DNA from: Loigolactobacillus binensis
Lineage (GTDB): Bacteria; Bacillota; Bacilli; Lactobacillales; Lactobacillaceae
Length of the DNA: 64,000 nucleotides
Assembly: GCF_005405165.1 (NCBI RefSeq)
Contig: NZ_BJDN01000002.1
Coordinates: 99,696 to 163,695 of the forward strand
Direction: 5' to 3'
Both the position numbers and the translations under genes were made by a program. The notes beneath the pieces were generated by a model. The model was not told the origin of the DNA. It searched no databases and saw nothing but the letters and a program-made list of their open reading frames with translations. Numbering within the stretch: position 1 is the first letter of the stretch; every line of letters starts with the position of its first letter. Below are positions 53,100 through 61,472 of the stretch, piece by piece.

Positions 53100-53840
53100 A
53101 TGACTAAGAAAGTTATCGTGATCACTGGTGCTTCCAGTGGGATTGGTGAAGCAACCGCAAAATTATTAGCCGCACAAGGCAATCAATTGGTTTTAGGCGC
53201 CCGGCGCGCGGAACGGCTACAAGCCATCAGCCAGGCGATCCAAGCTGCTGGTGGTGAGGCCACTTATGCGGTGACCGATGTGACCGATCCCGCAGCCGTC
53301 AACCGCTTGGCGCAACAAGCGCTGGCGACGTATGGCCGCATTGATGTTTGGATGAACAATGCCGGCCTGATGCCCCAATCAGAGCTGATCAAAGGCAAAG
53401 TTGCCGATTGGAACCGCATGATCGACGTGAATATCAAAGGTGTTTTGTACGGTATCAACGCTTCGCTAGCGATTATGCGGAAGCAGAAATCCGGTCAGTA
53501 TATTAATACCTCGTCAATTGCGGGCCACATTGCCGGACCAGGAAGTGCCGTTTATAGTGGCACTAAGCACGCGGTTTTGGCCATCAGTGAATCGCTGCGG
53601 CAAGAAGAGGCCGCTGCTGGTAGTAGTATTCGGGTGACCGTGCTTTCACCAGGCGCCATCGCAACGGAACTGACTAACTCAATTACCGATGCAGCAACTA
53701 AAAAAGGCACTGAGCAATTTTATGATCAGTTCGCTATTCAACCAGAGCGGGTGGCCAAGGCCGTTGCGTTTGCAATTGCTGAACCAGCGGATACGGCCGT
53801 TAACGAAATCATTATTCGGCCGACGCGGCAGGTTATGTAG
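53100..53840 (+). CDS. Short-chain dehydrogenase/reductase
   Basis: A 246-residue classical SDR. The cofactor loop is TGASSGIGEA, the structural motif NNAG, catalytic Ser in NTSSIAG and YxxxK in YSGTK. The ATG at 53100 follows AATAAGGAGT; earlier in-frame codons are not credible. Last gene of the MerR-linked unit. NADP preference is suggested by the RRAER segment. Confidence 0.9.
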   Translation: MTKKVIVITGASSGIGEATAKLLAAQGNQLVLGARRAERLQAISQAIQAAGGEATYAVTDVTDPAAVNRLAQQALATYGRIDVWMNNAGLMPQSELIKGKVADWNRMIDVNIKGVLYGINASLAIMRKQKSGQYINTSSIAGHIAGPGSAVYSGTKHAVLAISESLRQEEAAAGSSIRVTVLSPGAIATELTNSITDAATKKGTEQFYDQFAIQPERVAKAVAFAIAEPADTAVNEIIIRPTRQVM

Positions 53841-53891
53841 GCTTGTTTAATTTGGTGATATGGCCACAACATTTAATTGATAGCTAGATCA

Positions 53892-53940
53892 GAATCAATC
53901 AACTGCAACTATAAACGTTTGCGGTTGGTTGATTTTCTTG
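53892..53940 (+). terminator. Terminator after the SDR gene
   Basis: A 16-pair stem (three G-U pairs at most), AATCAATCAACTGCAA with TTGCGGTTGGTTGATT, then a T-rich tract. Confidence 0.85.
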
Positions 53941-54062
53941 AATATTTTTACAGCTTTACAATTGTCAATTCAGGCCCGGCCAGCCCAGACACTAGCCAAC
54001 ACAGGCACTGCAAATTACCAGTAAAATCGGCGGCAAGATGCCGGTCGCGCAACTTAAAATTA

Positions 54063-54107
54063 AAGGGCGACCTAACTGTCATGGAGAAGTTAGGTGGCCC
54101 TTTTTGC
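54063..54107 (+). terminator. Second, orphan terminator
   Basis: A 15-position stem, AAGGGCGACCTAACT with AGTTAGGTGGCCCTT (one mismatch), followed by five T. The 120 bases before it hold no clear protein gene, so it may end a small RNA. Confidence 0.8.
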
Positions 54108-54176
54108 TAGCCAGTATTTATTGTTAGACCACGTGCTAAATGTCATCCCCAGCTGATCAGCTTAAGCAAAAATTTA

Positions 54177-54257
54177 AAACTGAGAATTTCTCAGTTTGGG
54201 CCTTAGCGTCATCGTTTTACTAACTAAGCGATGGGTAATTATGAGATTTTTTCAGAA
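54177..54257. promoter_or_regulatory. Palindrome and tandem half-sites, candidate regulator binding
   Basis: AAACTGAGAA-T-TTCTCAGTTT at 54177-54197, and 61 bases further TGAGAT-TTTT-TCAGAA at 54242-54257. The second is the reverse complement of TTCTGA-N4-ATCTCA, the motif found after the response-regulator genes at 62894 and 62954. Confidence 0.5.
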
Positions 54258-54426
54258 TTATCTTCGCAAATTGTCCTTTTTGACGTTGGGCAAACCCAGT
54301 ACACTGAAGGCACTTGAGCTGAAAGCCGGCTAGTTCAGGGGGGCTTACGCACAATTAACCAGGTCGGCCAAGGCACACTGATCATGGTAACAAAAACAAG
54401 CAAAATTTGATAAGGAAGTGGGCGTA

Positions 54427-54681
54427 ATGCTCTTAGACCAAACGCAGTATTTTAAAAATATTATTGCCGCACAGATCGTTAAGGTGTTCTATCCCTTTGT
54501 GATTGCCAAAACGGAATGTGGGCAATTGGTCAAACTAAATTTATCGCTTAATGAGCGGCATGATCCTTTGTTTTGGGCGGCCGTGCAGCGTATTTTACAG
54601 GCCGCTTTATGGGTGCCGATCGGGCGCTACCGCAACCAATTATTGGATAATGGCTGGTTGGCCGGTACGACGTTAGCGTAA
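54427..54681 (+). CDS. Small hypothetical protein
   Basis: An 84-residue protein with no signal peptide. It contains FKNIIAAQIVKVFYPFVIAKT and a Trp/Leu-rich end. AAGGAAG lies eight bases before the ATG at 54427. It precedes the glycosyltransferase by 62 bases. No family recognised; real but of unknown role. Confidence 0.5.
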   Translation: MLLDQTQYFKNIIAAQIVKVFYPFVIAKTECGQLVKLNLSLNERHDPLFWAAVQRILQAALWVPIGRYRNQLLDNGWLAGTTLA

Positions 54682-54743
54682 CGCAAGTTATTTTTAAGCG
54701 ACTGGAAACGGCTTGTTTCCGGAGATATTCTAGGTGGGTTCAA

Positions 54744-56669
54744 ATGCAGATAACAAAGTTACTACGCGGGGCGGCCGTGTTCGGCTTCAGCGGTTTGGCG
54801 CTGATCAGCACACTTTTTGCCCTTGGGGTTACGGCTAAGGTCACACAATTAACGGCCGGCCTGACGTTGGTCGGTGCCGTATTATTGTTTTTGCTTTTAA
54901 AATTAGGACTCAATTGGTTGCTGACCTGTCGTGCCATTGTTCAACGCTATCTATTAGCGGATCTTTTGGTCCTCATCGGCTTAATCCAGGTTTTAGTGGC
55001 GACTAATTTTGTTGATTATGGCCGGGCCGATTCTTTCTTTGTTCGCAATCAAGCCGTGAGTTTAGCCGCTCACGGGACGACTTGGGCGCATTATTTTTAT
55101 GTGTACAGTAACAATGTTAATTTAGCGTTATTTGAAAGCCGCTTGGTTGAGTTAGCTCATTGGCTGCATTTTACCGACCCGTGGATCCTGATCAATCTTT
55201 TGCAATTTTTGTGGATCGACGTTGCCTTATTTGCCGGGCTGAAAATTCTTAGTTTTTGGCGGTTGCCGCAGTTAAAAATTCCCTTTGCGTTACTTTGGTT
55301 ATTTGCGGTGCCGTTATATGCTTACGGGGTTTACATTTATTCAAATTCGCTGGTTTTACCTTTACCGCTACTGATCGTTGCCTTGTGGCTGTGGTGGCAA
55401 CGCAGTCAGGTGCGCATCATCCCTGCGGCCTTGTTAGTGAGCAGTTTAGTTTTTGGGGTTTTGATCAAACCCAATATGATCGTTGCGGTCATTGCCTTTT
55501 TACTGCTGCTGCTTGGCGCGGCCATGCAGCGGCGACTAACCAAGCGGACGCTACTAGCCTGGGTTTGCGGGCTACTGCTTACCTTAGGCGTGGCGCTAAG
55601 TTTGATGACAACGGCGGCCCGTTTAAGTGGGTATAAAAGTGAACCTGATCAGGCGTTACCTTTTACAAGCTGGATCGCCATGGGTCTAAATCAGAAAACC
55701 AACGGGGAATATAACTACCGTGACGCCCACCGGCAAATGCAGCTGCCGATCAAAAGACAAAAGGTGGTTTCGGAAAGTAAATTGATTCAAAAGCGCTTGC
55801 GGCGTATGGGCTTTAAAGGCTTAACCCAACATTTAGGGGCCAAAGCCATGATCTTTTTGACGGACGGCACGTTTGGCAGCTTTCATTTGACTAGTCAATG
55901 GCAAAGGGAACCGCAATGGTATTTTCAACATCAAGCCAAAATTAAGTTAGCACTGACACTGTGGACACAAACCATGTATGGCACGGCTTTATTGAGCTGC
56001 GCGCGGTTATTTATTCGGAAAAAACGCCTGGCCGCTAACCCCTTTTTGCTTTTATTTATGCTCGGACTGGCTTGCTTTCATATTGTTTTTTGGGAAGTCG
56101 AAACGCGCTATGCCTTGCCTTTGCTGCCGATATTTTTATTATGGGCCACGGTCGGGCAAACGCAGACCGCGCCGCTGGGCCAAAAAATAGCGCGTTCCTT
56201 TAGTTTACGTTCACTGATCGTCATCAGTGCTAGTTTGTTGGCCTTAGGGTTAGCCGATCAAGTTTTACGCACTAAAACCAAGGTGCAATTGGTCAGTGAA
56301 CAAGGTAACGGCAAATACTTTGACAATTTGCAGCAGGTGATCCCGCCGCACGGGCAGTTACAAACCAAGATCTTGACGGCCACTGCCAATTCAGTGTTGG
56401 TGCTACAACCATCTGGTCAACTAGGCGGTCGGGTACACATTATTCTTAAAAACGAAGCGCACGTTTTAAGCAATATAACGGGGGATGCAAAGTTGCTAAG
56501 TAAAATACATTATCCAACGCAGGAACCGGGTACCCTGGAATTGAGCATTCAAAATATTAGTGAACAGGCGGTGGGGTACGGCGATGCGCAGTCGAGTTAC
56601 CCGATCGCCCGGTATCATATTGCCGGTTCCCAAAATACCTATTTACGTTATTACATCAAACAAACTTAA
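54744..56669 (+). CDS. GT-C type membrane glycosyltransferase-like protein
   Basis: A 641-residue protein with about 12-13 membrane helices followed by an extracytoplasmic domain of about 120 residues. An early outside loop has VDYGRADSFFVRNQAVSLA and YSNNVNLALF, which fits GT-C enzymes that use lipid-linked sugars; ETRYALPLLPIF occurs late, as in PMT-like proteins. It resembles the group described as XrtG-associated glycosyltransferases, but no exosortase gene is seen here. Probably modifies a surface polymer. AGGTGGG lies before the ATG. Confidence 0.65.
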   Translation: MQITKLLRGAAVFGFSGLALISTLFALGVTAKVTQLTAGLTLVGAVLLFLLLKLGLNWLLTCRAIVQRYLLADLLVLIGLIQVLVATNFVDYGRADSFFVRNQAVSLAAHGTTWAHYFYVYSNNVNLALFESRLVELAHWLHFTDPWILINLLQFLWIDVALFAGLKILSFWRLPQLKIPFALLWLFAVPLYAYGVYIYSNSLVLPLPLLIVALWLWWQRSQVRIIPAALLVSSLVFGVLIKPNMIVAVIAFLLLLLGAAMQRRLTKRTLLAWVCGLLLTLGVALSLMTTAARLSGYKSEPDQALPFTSWIAMGLNQKTNGEYNYRDAHRQMQLPIKRQKVVSESKLIQKRLRRMGFKGLTQHLGAKAMIFLTDGTFGSFHLTSQWQREPQWYFQHQAKIKLALTLWTQTMYGTALLSCARLFIRKKRLAANPFLLLFMLGLACFHIVFWEVETRYALPLLPIFLLWATVGQTQTAPLGQKIARSFSLRSLIVISASLLALGLADQVLRTKTKVQLVSEQGNGKYFDNLQQVIPPHGQLQTKILTATANSVLVLQPSGQLGGRVHIILKNEAHVLSNITGDAKLLSKIHYPTQEPGTLELSIQNISEQAVGYGDAQSSYPIARYHIAGSQNTYLRYYIKQT

Positions 56670-56736
56670 AGGGCAGCGATTGACAGCATAATTATTTCAA
56701 GCCGGCAGTTAAGTTTATCACTAGGAGTAATTAATC

Positions 56737-57570
56737 ATGACATTAAAGACAAATTTTCACGTGGCGGTACCGACAGCATTTTATCCAGATGAAACGCTTA
56801 ATGCTGCGGTCACCTTAGACCACATTCACCGGTTACAACATTTAGGGATCAATTCGGTTTTGGTTTGCGGCGCCACCGGTGAGCAACATAGTTTAACCTT
56901 GGCCGAAAAATTGGCCTTGTTGCAGGCCCTTGACCACGACCAAGAATTAAGGGCCGCACCGACCTTTGAATTATTTTTCGGCGTTGCCAGTATTCGGCAA
57001 AAAGCGGCCGTTACTTTAATGCATCAGGTCAACGAAAGCCACGTGGTTAAAGGAATATTGCTCGGGTTTCCCCCTTATATTTTACCTACCCAAGCGGAAG
57101 CGGCACATTATATCGTGCAGCTATGTGGGTTGACCACGAAACCGATCATTATTGATAACGATCCCCAACGAACGGGTTTTGCTTTAGATTTAGCCCATCT
57201 AACGCTGCTCATTAAAAATTTACCGCAGATCTGTGGTTTAAAAACCACTGGCACCGCACCGCTCATTCAACCGCTACAAAAACAATTCGGCCGCTCCCTG
57301 GCACTGTACGCCGCAGGGGAACTTGCGCTGAACACCGCCCTTGATTACGATCATCTATTCTCGATCGCAGGCAACTTACACCCGCAGGCTTGCCAACACT
57401 GGTTTAATGATCTAGTAACCAAGCAAGTCACCGCAACGGAACAAAAACAAATCGCAATCTACACCCGCCTTTTATTTCAAGGCAGCCCGTTGCCGTTTCT
57501 TAAGCAGCAAATTTTGCGCCAAAGTGGGCTGGATATGGGGAGTTGCCGCTTACCACTAGGGCAGCATTAA
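56737..57570 (+). CDS. DapA/NanA-family aldolase-like protein with altered active site
   Basis: A 277-residue TIM-barrel protein of the dihydrodipicolinate synthase / N-acetylneuraminate lyase family. The Schiff-base lysine is kept in CGLKTTG. The GTTGE motif reads GATGE, and the tyrosine of YNxPxRT is replaced: the segment reads IDNDPQRTG. Loss of Tyr and Thr would remove the usual proton relay, so it may catalyse a different reaction. It lies among surface-polysaccharide genes rather than lysine genes. AGGAG precedes the ATG. Confidence 0.75.
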   Translation: MTLKTNFHVAVPTAFYPDETLNAAVTLDHIHRLQHLGINSVLVCGATGEQHSLTLAEKLALLQALDHDQELRAAPTFELFFGVASIRQKAAVTLMHQVNESHVVKGILLGFPPYILPTQAEAAHYIVQLCGLTTKPIIIDNDPQRTGFALDLAHLTLLIKNLPQICGLKTTGTAPLIQPLQKQFGRSLALYAAGELALNTALDYDHLFSIAGNLHPQACQHWFNDLVTKQVTATEQKQIAIYTRLLFQGSPLPFLKQQILRQSGLDMGSCRLPLGQH

Positions 57571-57702
57571 GCTACGGCTTCAGTGAGCAAAATCGCAAAG
57601 CCGGCCTTGAGCACGTGCTTTTTAATGCCGTGGTCGCCAGGGTTAGACAAAATGATTTTTAAGCCAGATTAATTAAGTGACCATGGGTAAGAAGGGTGAA
57701 AA

Positions 57703-58908
57703 TTGATTGAAAATAAGAAAATAAGTTGGCTGGAGCTAGTTGATTGCTTTAAACGCCGTCTGGGGATCGAATTGATCGTGTTGGTCGTTGTTTTAGGTGG
57801 CGGTCTTTTCAGCTTTCAGATTAAAAATACTGCCGCAACGGCCCCACCTAAGTACACGGTCAGCAGCCAGATCTTATTGACCTTGCCGGCAGCTAAACAG
57901 CAAGTTGTTTTGGCGCAGGTCGTTAATCCCCAATATGTTGCTAGTTTTGCGGCGGCGTTGTCCAGTGATCTTGTCGCCAAGCCAGTTCAAGCAAAATTAG
58001 CCAGCCAAGGGATCAACCGCTCGCTAAGTTATTTAGAAAAGCGGATCAATGTTCAAACCAACATGACTAATTCGTTGGTGACACTTACGCTGCCGACGAA
58101 TGATCCGGCGCAGGCTAAGCAAATTATGCAGCTTGACGCGCAAGTTGCCAGTCAACAAGTTAAGCGGATCATGGGTTTAGGGCGTGGGCAAGTTGTTGCG
58201 GCGCCCCAAGTGGTGGCGCGCCAAGCTAAACCAACCTACTCCTTATCCAAAATAGTGGGATTGTTTGCGGCAGCAATCGTGGCGGCATTGTTAGCTGCGC
58301 TTTTGGCTGAGTTATTGGATCAACGTATCCGCAGTCACTACTTTGTTCGGTCAACTTTAGAGACGGCACCGATTATTTTGGATCCGTTGCCGACGCTCAC
58401 GCAGATCGCCGCCGTGCGTAATGCGATTGATATCGCATTACCGCAAGCACCGACGATCGTGGCACAATTACCGACTGGGAGTTCAGAATTACAGGCGATG
58501 GTAACCGCCTTGGCCACACAATACGCCACCAGCGGCGAGCGGGTTTTGTTGGTGGAGCTTAACGCAGATGCTTTTTGGCTACAGCAATTAGCAACGACCA
58601 CTACCCAAATTGACTACCAAGGCACAATGATCCGGCGCTTTCCCCAACCTGCTACCACCGCGCCGGTATTATTGACCTTACCGGAACTGACGGCTAGTTT
58701 ACAGCATTTAAAAACGGATTTTGACCGGATCATTCTGACAACAACCGGGGCTCAACTAACCGATAATGCGCAATTAGCTTTACATTTAGCCGCTGTGCGG
58801 TTGCTATTGCTACAACAGGATGTGACCCGTAAAAAGTCGGCCTTTCAGGTGCAACAAGCAGCCCAGCAGCTGCCAACGTTGGCACTGACCGTTTATTTAG
58901 GACATTGA
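57703..58908 (+). CDS. Wzz-like chain-length protein fused to a degenerate tyrosine-kinase domain
   Basis: A 401-residue protein. Two membrane helices (about 20-40 and 183-205) bracket an extracellular Wzz-type domain. The cytoplasmic C-terminal 160 residues align with BY-kinases, but the Walker A GKS is absent: the place reads AQLPTGSSELQ. The A' motif is VLLVELNAD and the B motif FDRIILTTTG, both without the expected acids. It is probably a non-catalytic partner in polysaccharide export. TTG start behind GAAGGGTG. Confidence 0.7.
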   Translation: MIENKKISWLELVDCFKRRLGIELIVLVVVLGGGLFSFQIKNTAATAPPKYTVSSQILLTLPAAKQQVVLAQVVNPQYVASFAAALSSDLVAKPVQAKLASQGINRSLSYLEKRINVQTNMTNSLVTLTLPTNDPAQAKQIMQLDAQVASQQVKRIMGLGRGQVVAAPQVVARQAKPTYSLSKIVGLFAAAIVAALLAALLAELLDQRIRSHYFVRSTLETAPIILDPLPTLTQIAAVRNAIDIALPQAPTIVAQLPTGSSELQAMVTALATQYATSGERVLLVELNADAFWLQQLATTTTQIDYQGTMIRRFPQPATTAPVLLTLPELTASLQHLKTDFDRIILTTTGAQLTDNAQLALHLAAVRLLLLQQDVTRKKSAFQVQQAAQQLPTLALTVYLGH

Positions 58909-58918
58909 GGTGACCGCG

Positions 58919-59530
58919 TTGCGACAAGCAAGTAGGACTTTATCACAGTTTCTGCGGTTAGTTCGCGGGCTGATCATTATGGGCTTTATCGGCGGGATAT
59001 TAGGGTTATTGGTCAGCGGACTGCTGCCCACCACGCCGGCTTATCAAAGTCAAGTTTTGATCAGTTTGGCGACGGTTCAACGGGATAAATATGGTGCACG
59101 TCAATATCTAAATTACGTGAGTGGGACGACATTGGTTGCCCCGTTTTGCCGGAATTTTAATACACCGACCACGACACAGGCACTACAACAGACCGTGCAA
59201 AAGGCGGGCCTGGCCACTAATGCAGCCGCGGATGCTACCAAAATAACGGTGACCCCGCGTGGCAATTTAGTTCAGGTGAGTGTCACCAGTCGTACCGCAA
59301 ATTCCGCCGTTAAACTGACTAACCTTGCGGCCCGATTAGCCGTACGCACATTTCGGCAACAGGCCCATGTGCAAGGCCGTTTATTGGGTTCAGCGACTAA
59401 CGCGCAGCGGCAGGCCACAACGACTTCAAGAGGTGAAAACATATTGAAATTTATTTTTGCCGGGATCTTGCTAGGCTTCTTGTGGCTCTTTCTGCAGGAA
59501 CTATGGCAACGACACGGAATATCAAAGTAA
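58919..59530 (+). CDS. Second Wzz/CpsC-like membrane protein
   Basis: A 203-residue protein with two membrane helices (about 17-38 and 177-196) around an outside domain (YQSQVLISLATVQRDKYGARQ, VQVSVTSRTANSAV). This is the layout of capsule chain-length regulators. The TTG at 58919 has GAGGTG six bases upstream and is preferred to a GTG at 58910 that includes it. It follows the fused Wzz gene directly. Confidence 0.7.
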   Translation: MRQASRTLSQFLRLVRGLIIMGFIGGILGLLVSGLLPTTPAYQSQVLISLATVQRDKYGARQYLNYVSGTTLVAPFCRNFNTPTTTQALQQTVQKAGLATNAAADATKITVTPRGNLVQVSVTSRTANSAVKLTNLAARLAVRTFRQQAHVQGRLLGSATNAQRQATTTSRGENILKFIFAGILLGFLWLFLQELWQRHGISK

Positions 59531-59542
59531 GGGCGGGATCAC

Positions 59543-60616
59543 GTGTATTTATTAGCGGCAACAATAGTGACTTATTTGCTGAATTTAAGGGCCAGTTTAC
59601 GCCCAATTAAAAGGCGCCTATATGAAGGGTTATTTGGCTTATGTTTAATTATTTTAATGGGGGCCAATGATAAAAATGCTGACTTTTTCACTTATCAATG
59701 GTTGTATAACGCGCATATTGCCTATGGTGAACCGGGGTACCGGCTGTTAAGCTATTTTGGGCAAATAAGTGGGCTTGATTACGAACAGTTTCGGTTGCTC
59801 CTAGTTGCTATTTTTATGGTGATTTTATATGTTGGCGTCAGTTATTTAACCGTGCATACTGCCGGTTTTATGGCGCTTTATTTTTGTTATCCCTTTTTCT
59901 TAGATCTGATCCAACTACGTAACTTTATGATGATGGCGCTGTTGGTTTATGCCAGCCATTTTTTGTTAGGAAAAAGCACCCGTAATTTGCTTTTGTTCAT
60001 CGCTTTTGTCTTGCTAGGCGCCAGTTTTCAAGTATTAGGGGCCTTGTACCTGTTAGTCGTTCCGCTATATTATTTTGATGCGCGTCATTTAGGCAAGATC
60101 AGTTTGCTCGGGGGCACTTTTTTGCTTGCGCTGATTGTATTGTTCCCGGCCGGCGCGCAATTTTTATTGCGGATCCTTAATCAACTGCCAATGGGCCATG
60201 TGTCCCTGTACTTCGTTCAAAAAGTGCGGTTAGGGTACTTACCGTTTTGGTTGTTCAGCCTATTTGATTTGAGCCTAACTTATTTTAGTTATCAGTATTT
60301 AACTGAACGGCGCCTATTGACGGCCAAACAACGGCAGGTGATCTGGATCGCGTTCACTTTTGCAGTGGTCGGTGTGTTGACCATGCCGCTGTATACTTAT
60401 GAATTCTCTTTTGCGCGGGCTTTACGGGATGTGGTGCCCTTTATGGTGATCACTTATTTGGTGACTTTAGAGGCGTTACCACAGGAAAATTATTTGCATT
60501 GGCTCTACTGTGGCGGCTTTGGCCTTTATGGTGCCGGGCTAATTTATTTTGAAATGGTGCCGCTGTTACACAATACTATCATTCCCGCGTTTAGCAATAA
60601 TTGGCTGATCAAATAA
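59543..60616 (+). CDS. EpsG/Wzy-type polysaccharide polymerase
   Basis: A 357-residue integral membrane protein with about ten helices. The loop FLDLIQLRNFMMMALLVYAS matches the EpsG family, where an arginine in this place is conserved; ADFFTYQWLYN is typical of the first outside loop. It probably polymerises repeat units outside the membrane. GTG start behind GGGCGGG. It forms a unit with the two Wzz-like genes. Confidence 0.8.
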   Translation: MYLLAATIVTYLLNLRASLRPIKRRLYEGLFGLCLIILMGANDKNADFFTYQWLYNAHIAYGEPGYRLLSYFGQISGLDYEQFRLLLVAIFMVILYVGVSYLTVHTAGFMALYFCYPFFLDLIQLRNFMMMALLVYASHFLLGKSTRNLLLFIAFVLLGASFQVLGALYLLVVPLYYFDARHLGKISLLGGTFLLALIVLFPAGAQFLLRILNQLPMGHVSLYFVQKVRLGYLPFWLFSLFDLSLTYFSYQYLTERRLLTAKQRQVIWIAFTFAVVGVLTMPLYTYEFSFARALRDVVPFMVITYLVTLEALPQENYLHWLYCGGFGLYGAGLIYFEMVPLLHNTIIPAFSNNWLIK

Positions 60617-60731
60617 CCGCTACCGGCTACCAGTATTCGGTGACCGCAAAGTTTAGTGTTATTTTTGCGCCCAATTTGCTGTAAACTAGAGGTTAGCAGG
60701 AAATCTATTAAAGCGTAACGGAGGCAGTTTG

Positions 60732-61430
60732 ATGGGTAAGACAGTGCTTTTAGTCGAGGATGAGCAAGGTTTAGTTGATTCATTAAAAATGGAATTTCAA
60801 TTTGAACAATACACCGTGTTGACGGCCACGGATGGTGTGGCGGCGCTTGAAACGTTTACGGCTCAGGCCGCTAAAATTGATTTGATCATTTTGGATTGGA
60901 TGTTACCGAAATTGGATGGTCTAGGGGTTTTGCGCCGGATTCGGCGAACAAGCGATGTGCCGATCATTATGTTGACCGCCCGCGATTATACCGGGGACAA
61001 AGTGGCTGGCTTGTTAGGTGGTGCCGATGATTATGTGACTAAGCCGTTTGACACCGAAGAATTATTGGCCCGCATGGAAGTTGTTTTGCGGCGGCCCCGG
61101 CATTTTGCGGCTGATCAAAGTGAGCCGACTTATCAATTAGACGACCTAGTTTTTGATACGAAAAAACGCCGGGTCACCCGTGGCGAGAACAGTATTCAAC
61201 TAACCCAACGGGAATATAAATTATTATTGGAACTATTTAAGGCGGTGGATAAGGTCTTTACCCGCGATGAATTATTGAATGCAGTTTGGGGCACCGATTT
61301 TGAAGGGGATCCGAATATTGTGGACGTTTATATTCGTTATCTCCGCAACAAAATTGATAAATTTCCGCACCATAAGAAATTGATCCAAACGGTGCGTGGT
61401 GTCGGCTACACGTTATCCGCCGATTTTTAA
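60732..61430 (+). CDS. OmpR/PhoB-family response regulator
   Basis: A 232-residue regulator. The receiver has VEDEQ, phosphoacceptor Asp in LIILDWMLPKLDGL, Thr in MLTARDY and Lys in VTKPF. The C-terminal winged helix has LTQREYKLLLEL and VDVYIRYLRNKID. The ATG at 60732 follows GGAGGCAG. Cotranscribed with the kinase 42 bases downstream. It may bind the TTCTGA-N4-WTCTCA sites found on both sides of the cluster. Confidence 0.95.
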   Translation: MGKTVLLVEDEQGLVDSLKMEFQFEQYTVLTATDGVAALETFTAQAAKIDLIILDWMLPKLDGLGVLRRIRRTSDVPIIMLTARDYTGDKVAGLLGGADDYVTKPFDTEELLARMEVVLRRPRHFAADQSEPTYQLDDLVFDTKKRRVTRGENSIQLTQREYKLLLELFKAVDKVFTRDELLNAVWGTDFEGDPNIVDVYIRYLRNKIDKFPHHKKLIQTVRGVGYTLSADF

Positions 61431-61472
61431 GTCATTGGGCCGCAATTGATCAGAAAAGAGGAGCGTGGTATC

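Larger units (their letters stand above)
53841..54426 (+). other. 586-bp intergenic region with two terminators and regulator-like sites
   Basis: No convincing protein gene. It holds a terminator for the SDR gene (53892-53940), a second strong terminator (54063-54107) with no gene before it, a 21-bp palindrome (54177-54197) and a TGAGAT-TTTT-TCAGAA site (54242-54257). Confidence 0.6.

Noticed and set aside
53877..54110. 77-codon frame after the SDR gene
   Set aside because: It runs through two strong terminators and has no ribosome binding site.
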